A DNA stretch of 50,181 bases, taken from NCBI RefSeq assembly GCF_004138165.1, contig NZ_RYFF01000041.1:1-50181 (forward strand), written 5' to 3'. Positions 7,474-15,990 of this stretch are shown here, piece after piece (position 1 is the stretch's first letter; the number at the start of each line of letters is the position of its first letter). The stretch is from Candidatus Chloroploca sp. Khr17 (GTDB lineage Bacteria; Chloroflexota; Chloroflexia; Chloroflexales; Chloroflexaceae). A program made the translations under genes and the position numbers. A model generated the notes under the pieces. It did no database searches. It saw only the letters and a program-made list of their open reading frames with translations, and was not told the origin of the DNA.

Positions 7474-8718
7474 ATGAACACAAACATCTCCTCTCGCCGG
7501 AAACTAAATTCGTTGCCATCTTTGTGGGCGTGGCTAAATGTCAACCCTCCGGTCAATCTCATTCAGTTAGTTTTGGGGGGCAGTATCCTGATCTTGATCT
7601 CGGGTATTTATGTCCGACCAAGATCGGTCATATCCTGGCGGTTAGGGTTCATACTCTTATGTATGGGCGTGATCTGGGTAACGGCGCGCTGGATAGGGTA
7701 TCGGTACGTTAAAGCACCCGGGACCAAGATCGCGTTGCTCTGGATTGGTCTGACCCTGCTGCTCGCGGAAGCGATCACCATCGTTTCTGCCGGAATGTTT
7801 CCCCGCGTCTTGTACACGCTCATACCGATTATCGCTGTCTTTTATCTGCCGAGGCGCTGGTCACTGGCGATCACTATCGGGTCTCTTTTTTGGGTGATGC
7901 TCAGCGTGCTGCTCTTTCCTATTCCAGAAATCCGTCTGCAGTCTCTAATCATAACGTTACTCTTGGTGACCTATCTGGGCGGTTATGGTCTCGCCTATGC
8001 CCTATTGCAAGAACGGCGTGCTCGGGAAGAGACGCAACATCTGCTGCACGAGCTGGCTGAAGCGAACGACCAGTTGACGCGGTATGCTGCGGAGGTAGCC
8101 CAGTTAGCCACAATGCGCGAACGAAACCGCATCGCCCGCGAGATTCACGACAGCTTGGGGCACTACCTGACGGTCATTGGTGTGCAGTTGGAGAAAGCGA
8201 TAGCCTTCGATGCTGTCAACCCAGAAGAAGCGGGGCTAGCCGTCAAAGCGGCCAAAGGGCTGACCGATGACGCGCTGACCGAGGTGCGCAGTTCCGTCGG
8301 GGCGCTGCGCGAAACAGATGAAACGTTTACCCTCCAGTCGGCGCTGAATGTTTTGGTGCAGAACATGCAGCGAAGTGGGTTGTCAGTGAATGTGCGGTGG
8401 CGCGGTGATGAAGAAGGTTTCTCCGAACAGCAATTGTTGACCCTGTTTCGCGCCGCACAAGAAGGGTTAACGAACGTACAGAAACATGCCGGGGCGCAAC
8501 AGGTGCTGATTGAGGTGTCGTTGGACGCAGAAACGGCTACTCTGCGGCTGGCCGACGACGGCATCGGCTTTGACTGGCAAGCAATGCAGACCGGCGGCTA
8601 TGGACTTCAAGGTCTCCGCGAACGTGTCGAACTGGTGCAGGGAGAGATGACGCTGGATCGTTCACCGGCCGGTGGTGTACAGATGGTCGTGGTATTACCA
8701 AAAGAAGGAATCTCATGA
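7474..8718 (+). CDS. NarL-type membrane sensor histidine kinase
   Basis: About 414 residues, counted from ATG 7474 (GGAG 5 nt upstream; ATG 7471 is possible). Roughly six transmembrane helices fill residues ~20-180, followed by a coiled-coil linker (LLHELAEANDQLTRYAAE). The HisKA_3 box is RIAREIHDSLGHYL with the phospho-accepting His near 225. The HATPase domain shows AQEGLTNVQKHAGA (N box, ~330), DDGIGFD (G1, ~360) and GYGLQGLRERV (G2). There is no separate input domain, as in DesK/LiaS-like kinases that sense membrane state through their helices. Its stop overlaps the response regulator start (ATGA), so the pair is translationally coupled. Confidence 0.85.
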   Translation: MNTNISSRRKLNSLPSLWAWLNVNPPVNLIQLVLGGSILILISGIYVRPRSVISWRLGFILLCMGVIWVTARWIGYRYVKAPGTKIALLWIGLTLLLAEAITIVSAGMFPRVLYTLIPIIAVFYLPRRWSLAITIGSLFWVMLSVLLFPIPEIRLQSLIITLLLVTYLGGYGLAYALLQERRAREETQHLLHELAEANDQLTRYAAEVAQLATMRERNRIAREIHDSLGHYLTVIGVQLEKAIAFDAVNPEEAGLAVKAAKGLTDDALTEVRSSVGALRETDETFTLQSALNVLVQNMQRSGLSVNVRWRGDEEGFSEQQLLTLFRAAQEGLTNVQKHAGAQQVLIEVSLDAETATLRLADDGIGFDWQAMQTGGYGLQGLRERVELVQGEMTLDRSPAGGVQMVVVLPKEGIS

Positions 8719-9380
8719 GCGAACCGGTGATTCGCGTCCTTATTGCCGATGATCAACTCTTGATGCGAGACGGGCTGGCCTCCCTGCTCAACATCCAACG
8801 GGGCATCGACGTGGTGGCCACGGCTGAAAACGGCCAGGAGGCAATTGTGCTTGTGGCTGACCTGCTGCCTGACGTCGTGCTGATGGACGTGCGCATGCCG
8901 GTGATGGACGGCATCGAGGCAACGGCTGAGATTCACCGCCGATTTCCAGAGATCAAGGTGCTGATGCTGACCACGTTCGACGATGAAGCGTATGTGACCG
9001 GAGCGTTGCGCGCAGGGGCGTTTGGCTACGTCTTGAAAAACACGCCCGCGCTTGATCTGGCGCAGGCGATTCAGATGACACACCGGGGCATGGTGCAACT
9101 GGCGCCTTCAGCCATGAGCAAATTAGTCAATTCCAAAGAGAACTACTCATTCTCAGCGGCGATGAAAAATGACGACAAAAATCCCCTAAACAAATTGACT
9201 GAGCGTGAGGTAGAGGTGTTGCGTTTGGTGGTAAATGGTGCGAGCAATAAGGAGATCGCCGATACGCTGGTGATCACCGAGGGAACGGTCAAGTCACATA
9301 TCTCCAATATTTTGAACCGGCTGGAAGCGCGTGACCGCACACAAGCGGCCGTTATTGCCGTTAAACATGGGCTGAAATAG
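8715..9380 (+). CDS. NarL/FixJ-family response regulator
   Basis: This 221-residue protein has a receiver domain with acidic pair Asp12-Asp13, phospho-acceptor Asp58 (VVLMDVRMPVMDG) and the conserved Lys in GYVLKNT, then a LuxR-type helix-turn-helix (~155-215: LTEREVEVLRLVVNGASNKE). It is the partner of the upstream kinase, with which it shares a 4-nt overlap. The nearby 12-bp direct repeat and the DJ-1/hydrolase genes across the divergent gap are plausible targets, but this is inference. Confidence 0.88.
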   Translation: MSEPVIRVLIADDQLLMRDGLASLLNIQRGIDVVATAENGQEAIVLVADLLPDVVLMDVRMPVMDGIEATAEIHRRFPEIKVLMLTTFDDEAYVTGALRAGAFGYVLKNTPALDLAQAIQMTHRGMVQLAPSAMSKLVNSKENYSFSAAMKNDDKNPLNKLTEREVEVLRLVVNGASNKEIADTLVITEGTVKSHISNILNRLEARDRTQAAVIAVKHGLK

Positions 9381-9410
9381 TTGCCTGTTGTCACAAAGGA
9401 GAGTCTGTCA

Positions 9411-9500
9411 TTGCCATCCATCGACGTTGGTCTACTTGATGCGGCTATCCGTATGCTACATGCGCTTTCTGATCCCGTTGAAGCCGCCCATCTAACCTGA
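9411..9500 (+). pseudogene. remnant of an AraC-family regulator N-terminal domain
   Basis: A 29-codon frame starts with TTG, about 9 nt after AAAGGAG, and reads MPSIDVGLLDAAIRMLHALS then DPVEAAHLT. This resembles the segment L-L-D-A-x-x-R-(L/M)-L-x-x-L-x-x-P found in the AraC_N domain of YqhC-type regulators. The rest of the gene is missing and the stop overlaps the end of the convergent oxidoreductase gene. It is a short fragment, so confidence is moderate. Confidence 0.35.
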
Positions 9501-10484
9501 GGCAATACCGGCCTGCTCCATCGTGATGACTATCTTGCCGCGGGCGTGGCCGCTTGCGAGGTAGCGCATCGCCTCGGGAAGCTCGCCAAGCGGGTAGCAG
9601 CGGTCGATGACCGGCACAACCACGCCGCTGTCGAGCAACTGACCCACGAACAGCAGATCGTCCCGACTAGGGCGCGCAACCAAGCTGCGCACCGTGATGC
9701 TGTGGGCGAGCGACACCACCGACCCGAACAGCGTCGCCCGCAGGATCGTCCCCACGTCGCCGCCGACCACCACGAGGCGGCCCCGGGGGCTGAGGGCGCG
9801 CCGGTACTGCGCGAGCGGGTGTCGGCCGTTCACGACCAGGATCAGGTCGTAGCGTCGGCCATCCTGCGTAAAGTCTTCCTGCGTATAGTCGATGACGTGC
9901 TCGGCCCCGAGGGTGCGCGCCTGCTCCACGTGGCGGGCACTGCACACCGCCGTCACGTGGGTGCCCATGGCCTTCGCCAGCTGCACGGCGAACGTGCCGA
10001 CGCCACCCGACGCACCGTGGATAAGCACGTGCGTTCCCGCCGCGATCGGCCCGGCCACCCGCAGCCCCTGCAGCGCGGTGACCGCCGCCATCGGCACGGC
10101 CGCCGCCTGCGCGAAGCTGAGGCTCGCCGGCTTCGGCGCGAGCGCCTCCTCGCGGACACAGACGTACTCGGCGAACCCGCCTAAGCCATAGGCGGCGAGG
10201 TCGCCATATACCGCGTCGCCCGGCTGAAATTGGGTCACTCCGCCACCGACCGTGATCACTTGCCCGGCGATGTCGGCGCCGAGGGTCGGGTGTTTCGGTC
10301 GGCGCAGCCCCGATGAGAGGCGTGCGAGCCACGGCTTACCGCGCAGGAGGTAGAGGTCGGCCTGATTGAGTGACGCGGCGTGGATCTGCACCAGTACCTC
10401 GCCGGCTTTAGGTACGGGCCTGGTGAACGTCGTCAACTGGAGCACGTCGGGTTCGCCATAGGTCTGATAGGTCATTGCTTGCAC
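9492..10484 (-). CDS. MDR-family NAD(P)-dependent alcohol dehydrogenase/quinone oxidoreductase
   Basis: A 330-residue medium-chain dehydrogenase/reductase. The GTG start at 10484 is supported by GAGGAG 9 nt upstream; an ATG three codons later is too distant from it. The N-terminal GroES-like domain contains HAASLNQADLYLLRGK and LGADIAGQVITVG. The Rossmann nucleotide site is IHGASGGVGTFAVQLAKAMG (about residues 153-172). The structural-zinc Cys cluster of classical ADHs is absent, placing it with zinc-independent quinone oxidoreductase-like or NAD(P)-dependent alcohol dehydrogenases (AdhP/QOR superfamily). It is the last gene of a minus-strand run that includes DUF6326 and two copies of a 96-residue protein; substrate unknown. 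Confidence 0.85.
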   Translation of the reverse strand: MQAMTYQTYGEPDVLQLTTFTRPVPKAGEVLVQIHAASLNQADLYLLRGKPWLARLSSGLRRPKHPTLGADIAGQVITVGGGVTQFQPGDAVYGDLAAYGLGGFAEYVCVREEALAPKPASLSFAQAAAVPMAAVTALQGLRVAGPIAAGTHVLIHGASGGVGTFAVQLAKAMGTHVTAVCSARHVEQARTLGAEHVIDYTQEDFTQDGRRYDLILVVNGRHPLAQYRRALSPRGRLVVVGGDVGTILRATLFGSVVSLAHSITVRSLVARPSRDDLLFVGQLLDSGVVVPVIDRCYPLGELPEAMRYLASGHARGKIVITMEQAGIASG

Positions 10485-10548
10485 TGGTGATCGCTCCTCA
10501 TTGTGGCCTGCGGTTCATCGGGGCAGGCATGCCCGGTAGTGTCTGTGT

Positions 10549-10606
10549 ATGCACCCCACCAGGGCACCCGCAAGGGGTGCCCGTACACGTATAATGCAAT
10601 TGCCCT
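10549..10606. repeat. partial copy of the palindromic MITE-like repeat
   Basis: The stretch carries GCACCCCACC, the GGGCACCCGCAAGGGG palindrome arm and an end ATGCAATTGCCCT that is one base off the terminal repeat (ATGCAATCGCCCT) of the full element at 17964-18251. The left end is missing. The rest of the gap 10485-10641 holds nothing else that I recognise. Confidence 0.6.
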
Positions 10607-10641
10607 GGGTCAGACCGGCGGTGCGGATCGAAGCCATGGGC

Positions 10642-11136
10642 CTACCGTCCCATCTGGATCTGCGACCGGTTTGGTTCGACAAGGTCTGGCATCGACGGTG
10701 AGGCCACGCGGGGCCAGATCCAGGCGGCGCGCAGGATGAAGGCCAGGAGCAGCACCTCCAGTCCGATGGAGAGGCCGTAGAAGTAGGCGTAGGTCCAGGA
10801 CTCGCCGACCGCGTTGTACATCGAGAAGGGGATGTAGAGCGTTGCTACGACGAGGTTGATGGTGCGGTTGAGACGGGCGGGCAGTGTCGTGGAGAGCAGG
10901 ATCATGAGGGTCGGGATGGCTAAGGCCGTGAGCGCAATGGCGACAAAGGTTGGGCCGATGTCGAACTCATGGACGACGCCGGCCAGGATGTCGTCGACAA
11001 CGCCGGGCTTGTACAGGCCGAGGTAGTCAACGTAGAGGTAGAGGAACATGAAGCTGGTCCATGCTGCTGCGAGCTTCGCCTGAACCGGAACCTGCCGGTC
11101 CTCTAGCGTGGTGAGTTCTGCTGTCTGGGTTCTCAT
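10642..11136 (-). CDS. DUF6326-like four-helix membrane protein
   Basis: This 164-residue protein has four hydrophobic segments (about 23-42, 60-80, 90-108, 116-140). The start region (TLEDRQVPVQAKLAAAWTSF followed by MFLYLYVDYLGLYKPG) matches the pattern E-D-R-x-V-x-x-x-x-K-L-x-x-x-W-x-x-x-M-F-x-Y-x-Y-x-D-Y of DUF6326 proteins. Function unknown. The ATG is preceded by a weak purine-rich stretch. It is on the same strand as the oxidoreductase downstream and the 96-residue protein upstream, and may be cotranscribed with them. Confidence 0.65.
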   Translation of the reverse strand: MRTQTAELTTLEDRQVPVQAKLAAAWTSFMFLYLYVDYLGLYKPGVVDDILAGVVHEFDIGPTFVAIALTALAIPTLMILLSTTLPARLNRTINLVVATLYIPFSMYNAVGESWTYAYFYGLSIGLEVLLLAFILRAAWIWPRVASPSMPDLVEPNRSQIQMGR

Positions 11137-11171
11137 TTTAGTCCTTATCTTGAATAATGTAGAAAGTGTTA

Positions 11172-11440
11172 GGGCGGGCCGGTTTCAGCTACGCGCCGGG
11201 TAGGTCGCCTGAATCTGCCGCTAACCCGTCCAATTCTCTCGGCTCGCTTGAGCTCAGTGCGAGCAGCGTCAGGCCGAGATCGCGCACTTTGCGCAGCAGC
11301 CCGTGCAAGGCTGCTTGATCGGCCACCAAGCCGGTGATGAGCGTTGCGCCGGTGGCGTCCTGGGTGATCGTCATCCCGTCGAACCAGGCGCACCAGTCCG
11401 CGCTTAGCTGGCCCTTCACCTTGATCTGGTAGACAGCCGG
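11172..11440. repeat. 269-bp direct repeat, copy 1
   Basis: This segment is repeated at 12389-12657 (offset exactly 1217 bp) with four base differences that I can count. It contains nearly the whole coding sequence of the 96-residue protein except its first ~13 codons. The two copies bracket the gene at 11604-12368. Confidence 0.9.
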
Positions 11441-11479
11441 TCGACCGGATCCGGCTCCCGGATTTGGTTTGTTCGACAA
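11189..11479 (-). CDS. 96-residue conserved hypothetical protein, copy 1
   Basis: The TTG start at 11479 follows GAAAGGAA by about 5 nt and gives exactly 96 residues, the same length as copy 2. The frame is open further upstream without a ribosome site. The conserved body reads AVYQIKVKGQLSADWCAWFD then GMTITQDATGATLITG and ADQAALHGLLRKVRDLGL. This looks like a small alpha/beta domain (strand, strand, strand, helix) that I have seen as an uncharacterised family in Chloroflexota and actinobacteria; I assign no function. Within the duplicated part it differs from copy 2 by one residue (Arg versus Gly near SSSEP), the other three base changes being silent. Confidence 0.65.
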   Translation of the reverse strand: MSNKPNPGAGSGRPAVYQIKVKGQLSADWCAWFDGMTITQDATGATLITGLVADQAALHGLLRKVRDLGLTLLALSSSEPRELDGLAADSGDLPGA

Positions 11480-11603
11480 TGCGTTCCTTTCGTGGCCGGT
11501 GACTCGAGCACGACGTGCGCGAGCGGGTCGCGGTCTGCGAAGTGTGCGTGACCCATTCCAACCTCCTTTCGTTCGCTTCAACGAGCGCCACCATAGATCG
11601 ACG

Positions 11604-12368
11604 TCAGCCCTGTCCACGGATGAGCCGTATGCCGATGACAACGAGCCAGACGAGCCACAAAAAATAGCCCAGAACCCCGACGAATATCAGTGGCGACCCA
11701 TCCGCGATGGCGAGGTTTGCAAGCCCGGCCAAGATGGGCAAGCTGCCGCCCACCATGCCGAACAGCCGCTGCCACGGTCGGGTTAAACCGCTGGCGTGGG
11801 TGGCCAACGCCGCGCCGATGAAGGTCGCCCCGAGCGCGGGCAGCGCGAGCGCGAAGAGCGCGGCATGGAGCTGCCACATCAACGCGAAGGCAGGGTTCGG
11901 CTCGGCCAGGTTGCTTGCGGCGAGCACAACCACAATCTGCGTGGCAATGAAGAGGGCGAATAACGTCGAGCAAGCCGCTCCGGCTGCCACCGCGAGCCGC
12001 GACCAGTCCGCCCCGGCGCCGCCCCGGCGCTGAACGAGCCCGTGCAGCGCCGTGACGAACACCAGGAGCAGTACCATGTTCACAGTCTCCAGACCTGAAA
12101 TGATGGCAAAGGCGCCCCGGTTCGCGGCATGGTAGGCGAGGACCACACCAAGCGGATCGCTGTAGGCAGGCGCTCCAGTGCCCCCAAACACCGCGTTCTG
12201 AACGAACCCCGACACGGCTAAGGCGACCGCGGTGCCGCCAACGATTCGCGTCGTAGATACCGGGTTCCCCGCGGCCACTGCTGGTGTCGCTGCCTCGCTC
12301 ATGCGAGTTCCTCCGAGCGCTGACCTGGTGTCTGTGCTCACCTGCGCCACGTTCCGTACATCGTTCAT
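11604..12368 (-). CDS. multi-pass membrane protein flanked by direct repeats
   Basis: A 254-residue protein with about six transmembrane segments after a polar N-terminus of ~40 residues (TRIVGGTAVALAVSGFVQ, AFAIISGLETVNMVLLLVFV, FALFIATQIVVVLA, LHAALFALALPALGATFIGA, LPILAGLANLAIA, FVGVLGYFLWLVWLVVIG). The ATG at 12368 has an excellent ribosome site, AAGGAG 6 nt upstream. I do not recognise the family with certainty. It lies between the two copies of the 96-residue protein gene, so recombination between those repeats would delete it. Confidence 0.7.
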   Translation of the reverse strand: MNDVRNVAQVSTDTRSALGGTRMSEAATPAVAAGNPVSTTRIVGGTAVALAVSGFVQNAVFGGTGAPAYSDPLGVVLAYHAANRGAFAIISGLETVNMVLLLVFVTALHGLVQRRGGAGADWSRLAVAAGAACSTLFALFIATQIVVVLAASNLAEPNPAFALMWQLHAALFALALPALGATFIGAALATHASGLTRPWQRLFGMVGGSLPILAGLANLAIADGSPLIFVGVLGYFLWLVWLVVIGIRLIRGQG

Positions 12369-12388
12369 ATGTATCTCCTTCTCGTCGC

Positions 12389-12657
12389 GGGCGGGCCGGT
12401 TTCAGCTACGCGCCGGGTAGGTCGCCTGAATCTGCCGCTAACCCGTCCAATTCTCCCGGCTCGCTTGAGCTCAGTGCGAGCAGCGTCAGGCCGAGATCGC
12501 GCACTTTGCGCAGCAGCCCGTGCAAGGCTGCTTGATCGGCCACCAAGCCGGTAATGAGCGTTGCGCCGGTGGCGTCCTGGGTGATCGTCATCCCGTCGAA
12601 CCAGGCGCACCAGTCCGCGCTCAGCTGGCCCTTCACCTTGATCTGGTAAACAGCCGG
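12389..12657. repeat. 269-bp direct repeat, copy 2
   Basis: Second copy of the segment at 11172-11440. The left edge falls in the gap upstream of the membrane-protein gene; the right edge is near codon 13 of the second 96-residue protein gene. Sequence outside the edges is unrelated between copies. Confidence 0.9.
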
Positions 12658-12696
12658 CTCGCCACGGGTTGCCCTGGGAGGTTGGTGCTGCTCCAT
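12406..12696 (-). CDS. 96-residue conserved hypothetical protein, copy 2
   Basis: The ATG at 12696 follows AGGAG by 7 nt, a better site than the GTG at 12702. It gives 96 residues, equal to copy 1, with a different N-terminus (MEQHQPPRATRGEPAVYQ). The rest is nearly identical to copy 1. Since this copy has the more usual ATG start and ribosome site, it is the likelier parent of the duplication. Function unknown. It heads the run of minus-strand genes toward the oxidoreductase. Confidence 0.65.
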   Translation of the reverse strand: MEQHQPPRATRGEPAVYQIKVKGQLSADWCAWFDGMTITQDATGATLITGLVADQAALHGLLRKVRDLGLTLLALSSSEPGELDGLAADSGDLPGA

Positions 12697-12925
12697 ACTC
12701 ACACTCCTGCGTGGTAGGTTCCCGTATGGTGCGGGGCCAGCGTCCGATGATGCTCAACGCTCCATCGCAGCCCACGTGCTCGAACATCTCTACGATAGCA
12801 CCCGACGGCACGCATGGCGTACCACCGCGGTGGTATTTGAGGGGGTAGGTATGCACAACGCGCTAGAACGTCGGGAGAGAATCCCCCTGGCGGGGGTTCT
12901 CGGGGTGCCGCCCCGGTGAGATTTG

Positions 12926-12968
12926 GCTTTGTGTTGCGATTTGGCTTCGCCAAATCGCAACACAAAGC
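12926..12968 (-). terminator. long hairpin after the MalT-like gene
   Basis: A perfect 20-bp stem (GCTTTGTGTTGCGATTTGGC, 12926-12945, with its complement at 12949-12968) closes a TTC loop. It starts 7 nt after the regulator's stop on the minus strand. No U-run follows, so it may block 3' exonucleases or work with Rho rather than be an intrinsic terminator. A second, smaller hairpin (GAGAATCCCC / GGGGTTCTC) lies at 12877-12901. The remaining gap 12697-12925 shows no gene. Confidence 0.6.
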
Positions 12969-12975
12969 AAATGCT

Positions 12976-15750
12976 CTACGATCGCTCCAGGAAGCCGAGT
13001 TCCCGGCCTCTGGCAACGGCCTGAGTGCGGCTTGCAACCCCAAGCTTGCTGTAGATGTTGCGCGTGTGCACCTTGACCGTCTGGGGCGAGAGGTGCAGCC
13101 GTGCGGCAAGCTCCTGGTTGCTGAGCCCCTCGGCGATCAGGCGCAACACCTCGCGCTCACGTGCGGTGAGCGGCTCGATCAAAGGATGAGGGATGGAGGA
13201 TGAAGGATGAACCGCTGCTTGCTTGCCAAAGGCGTTGAGCAGGCTGTGAAGGTACGGCTGCATCCCTCCGCCCGTGTCCCGCTCCCGTTCCAGCAGCCGT
13301 GCCAGTGGTGTGCCCTCGTCTGCAAACAGCCGGACGTACCCCTCTGGCTCGGCCAGCACCAGCGCACGTTGCAGCGGGATGCGTGCTTGCTCACTATCGT
13401 CCAGGGCCTCGTGGGCGAGGCTCTGGAGCAGCAGCGCCTCGATCTGGCTGCCGATCCTGCCGCCAGCCTCCGCTGCCGCATGCAGTCGCGTGAGCAGATC
13501 GAGCACGTCGTGCTGATCGCTGGCGACGTGCTCGCGGCGAGAGCGGGCAATAACGCTGCGCGTCAGCTTCGCTAACAGCACGCGCGCGAGGGTCAGATGC
13601 TCGAACTCACGCCGATAGCTCAGGGCGTCCGTGGCGGTGACGCCGCACGCCGCGACCCATGCCGTTGCGGCGAGCAGATTGCCCTGCCGCAGGTACACCC
13701 GCGCCTTGAGCGCCGCGACGGGGCGCAAGTCAGGGACGGGGTTGGGACGATAGCGCCGCTCGGCCGCATCCAGCAGATCAAGCGCGGCCTCCCAGTTGCC
13801 GGACGACGCTTCGATCCGGGCCTGGGCCAGATGCCAGCGAAAGGGCCAGTCGATCAAGGCGGCTTGCTCGCCCTGCGCCTTGCTGGTGCGCAGGTGCAAC
13901 GTGGCGGCCTGGGCATCGCCCTGCTCGTGGGCAATCACGGCCAGACCCAGGTGCAGGTGTGGGGCCGCCATCCTGAGGGCTTCGTGATCGGCCGGTACCA
14001 GGGTGAGGAACTGCCGGTAGAGGCGGGCCGCCTCGCGCAGTTCGCCCTGGGCAAGCCGAATCTCCGCCAGATAAAAGCCACTGGCCAGGGCGAACGCAAG
14101 GTTGCCGGCCTCGCGCGTTTGCGCGACCCATGCGGCGAAGGCGCGGTAGGCTACCTCAAGGGCGCCGGTAGCCCACTGGCTCACCCCCGCCAGCACGGTC
14201 GCCTGGGCGTGCAGCAGCGGCTCCGTCTCAGCGCTAAGCTCCCGCGTGGTGGCGGCATACTGCTGGGCCGCGACGAAATCGCCCCGGCTCTGGGCCAGGT
14301 AGGCGCGGGCGGCGGCGATCCGCGCCGGCAAGCTGGGCAGCAGCTCGCTGGCGACCACCACCATCGAGGCCATCTCGTCGTGCGACGCAGACTCCGTGCT
14401 GTGTGCAGCGGGCAACCAGCGCTCGGCGTGGCGCAACCAGGCCTCGCTCGCCTCGGTCTGGCCGATATCCATCAGCGCCCAGGCGTACTGGGTACACAGC
14501 ACCGGCCTGACGCGCAGCACCTCCTCCGGCAACTGGCCCACCCAGCGGCCCCAAGCGTCCGCCTGAAAGCTGCTGTCCATCTGCGCCCACGTGCGCTCGG
14601 CCAGCGCAGCAAGCCGGGCGGGGTCAGCCGCCGCAGCGGCGTGGTGCAGCGCCTCAAGCAGCAGACCCTGGGCCTCATACCAGCCACTCGCCCGCAGGTG
14701 GAGCGTGGCGATCGCACCCGCGTCCATGGCCGCCTCCTGCGGGAGGCGCTGCTGCAGCAGTTCGCCAAACAGATGGTGGTAGCGATACCAGCAACGCTGG
14801 TCGTCCAGTGGAATGAGGAACAGATTGGCGCGTTCGATGGCTTCAAGCGTCGCCTGCCCGGTGCCGACGGGCATGGCGAGAACCGCGTCACACAGCGGGC
14901 CACAGAGCCGGTCAAGCACTGACGTGCGGAGCAGGAACTGCTGGAGCAGCGTGGGCTGCTGTTGGAGCACTTCTTCGAGCAGATAGTCGAGCACAAAGCG
15001 CTGACTGCCGGAGAAAGAATGCACGAAGCTGGCTGCGTCCTGATGGCCGCGCAGGGAAAGCGCCGCCAGGTGGAGGCCGGCGGCCCAGCCTTCGGTGCGG
15101 CTCGTGAGCACAGCGACCACCTCTGCCGACAGACTCAGACCTTCCGTCTGGCTGAGCAGCACGTCCGCCTCGGTGTGGCTGAAGCGCAGTTCGGAGACGC
15201 GCAACTCAGTCAGCTGATCACGGGCGCGCAGGCGGGCCAGGGGCAGCGGCGGATCCTCGCGGGTGGCGATCACCAGGTGGAGCTGGGGAGGCTGGTGCGC
15301 CAGCAGCAGGCCGAGGGCCGCATCAACCGGCGCTGCATTGACCAGATGGTAGTCGTCGAGGACGAGCACGACCGGCTGCGCAAGCGTAGCGAGTGCGTTG
15401 ATCAGATCCGTTACCGCTGCGGCAGGCGTTGGCGCCTGTGGCGCAAGCAGCGCAGCCAGCAGCCCCGCCCCAAACTCTGGCACGACGGTCTGGAGCGCGG
15501 CGACAAGGTAGGCCAGGAAGCGTGTGGGCTCGTGATCGCTCGCATCGAGGGTCAGCCAGGCGACCGGGCGTGCGCAACCGTCCAGCCACTGGCTGAGCAG
15601 CGTTGTCTTGCCAAAGCCGGCCGGGGCGGCAAGCAGGGTCAGATTGCGGTGCAGCCCGGCATTGAGCCGTGCGATCAGGTGGGGCCGCACCATCCCCCTT
15701 GGCCGGGGCGGCGGTCGGTACAACTTTGTGGCGAGCAGCGTAGTGGGCAT
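12976..15750 (-). CDS. MalT-like LuxR-family ATP-dependent transcriptional regulator
   Basis: Starting at ATG 15750 ([19 protein letters not shown]) the protein has 924 residues, the usual size for MalT/LAL regulators; the frame is open for 31 more codons upstream, but those come from repeat sequence. Domains: STAND-type NTPase with Walker [15 protein letters not shown] (39-52), Walker [10 protein letters not shown] (~130) and [19 protein letters not shown]; a helical and TPR-like middle (~330-800); a C-terminal LuxR helix-turn-helix ([20 protein letters not shown], ~855-920). Such proteins bind an inducer and ATP, oligomerise and activate transcription. A TATAAT sits 7 nt before the ATG, suggesting a leaderless mRNA. 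Targets are unknown; the minus-strand genes downstream are candidates. The start is close to a MITE-like insertion. Confidence 0.88.
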   Translation of the reverse strand: MPTTLLATKLYRPPPRPRGMVRPHLIARLNAGLHRNLTLLAAPAGFGKTTLLSQWLDGCARPVAWLTLDASDHEPTRFLAYLVAALQTVVPEFGAGLLAALLAPQAPTPAAAVTDLINALATLAQPVVLVLDDYHLVNAAPVDAALGLLLAHQPPQLHLVIATREDPPLPLARLRARDQLTELRVSELRFSHTEADVLLSQTEGLSLSAEVVAVLTSRTEGWAAGLHLAALSLRGHQDAASFVHSFSGSQRFVLDYLLEEVLQQQPTLLQQFLLRTSVLDRLCGPLCDAVLAMPVGTGQATLEAIERANLFLIPLDDQRCWYRYHHLFGELLQQRLPQEAAMDAGAIATLHLRASGWYEAQGLLLEALHHAAAAADPARLAALAERTWAQMDSSFQADAWGRWVGQLPEEVLRVRPVLCTQYAWALMDIGQTEASEAWLRHAERWLPAAHSTESASHDEMASMVVVASELLPSLPARIAAARAYLAQSRGDFVAAQQYAATTRELSAETEPLLHAQATVLAGVSQWATGALEVAYRAFAAWVAQTREAGNLAFALASGFYLAEIRLAQGELREAARLYRQFLTLVPADHEALRMAAPHLHLGLAVIAHEQGDAQAATLHLRTSKAQGEQAALIDWPFRWHLAQARIEASSGNWEAALDLLDAAERRYRPNPVPDLRPVAALKARVYLRQGNLLAATAWVAACGVTATDALSYRREFEHLTLARVLLAKLTRSVIARSRREHVASDQHDVLDLLTRLHAAAEAGGRIGSQIEALLLQSLAHEALDDSEQARIPLQRALVLAEPEGYVRLFADEGTPLARLLERERDTGGGMQPYLHSLLNAFGKQAAVHPSSSIPHPLIEPLTAREREVLRLIAEGLSNQELAARLHLSPQTVKVHTRNIYSKLGVASRTQAVARGRELGFLERS

Positions 15751-15757
15751 TGCTCTA

Positions 15758-15763
15758 TTATAG
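15758..15763 (-). promoter_or_regulatory. -10 element of a probably leaderless promoter
   Basis: On the minus strand TATAAT is followed by AGAGCA and then the ATG of the MalT-like gene. With the usual 6-7 nt from -10 to the start site, transcription would begin at or next to the A of the ATG. No Shine-Dalgarno sequence is present and no convincing -35 hexamer is seen. Confidence 0.45.
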
Positions 15764-15807
15764 TGCCAGGCCGCGCTGTTTGGTAGCAGAGAACAGACCC
15801 CGCGAGA

Positions 15808-15962
15808 TAGGGTGATTGCATCATACGAAACCGGATACAACAAGACGCGCTATCAGGGCACCCGCAAGGGGTGCCCCTACCGGCCGGGGGCCGGATCCGG
15901 TGTACGGGCACCCCTTGCGGGTGCCCTGGCCTGGTGCATCCACGGAAGCTGCAATCGCCCTA
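15808..15962. mobile_element. 155-bp MITE-like element
   Basis: The ends are TAGGGTGATTGCATC (15808-15822) and GCTGCAATCGCCCTA (15948-15962), which are inverted repeats with two mismatches and match the ends of the element at 17964. Inside, a 26-nt arm (15855-15880) and its complement (15902-15927, one mismatch) form a long hairpin around a CCGGGGGCCGGATCCGG-like core. No target duplication is visible. It sits 57 bp upstream of the MalT-like start and right against the truncated Rpn-type gene. Confidence 0.7.
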
Positions 15963-15990
15963 AGGGTGGTGGTAACGGGTCGACAAACTG

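Noticed and set aside
13597-14922. 441-codon plus-strand frame inside the MalT-like gene
   Set aside because: It is the complement of an intact regulator with all motifs; the frame is an effect of GC bias at third positions.
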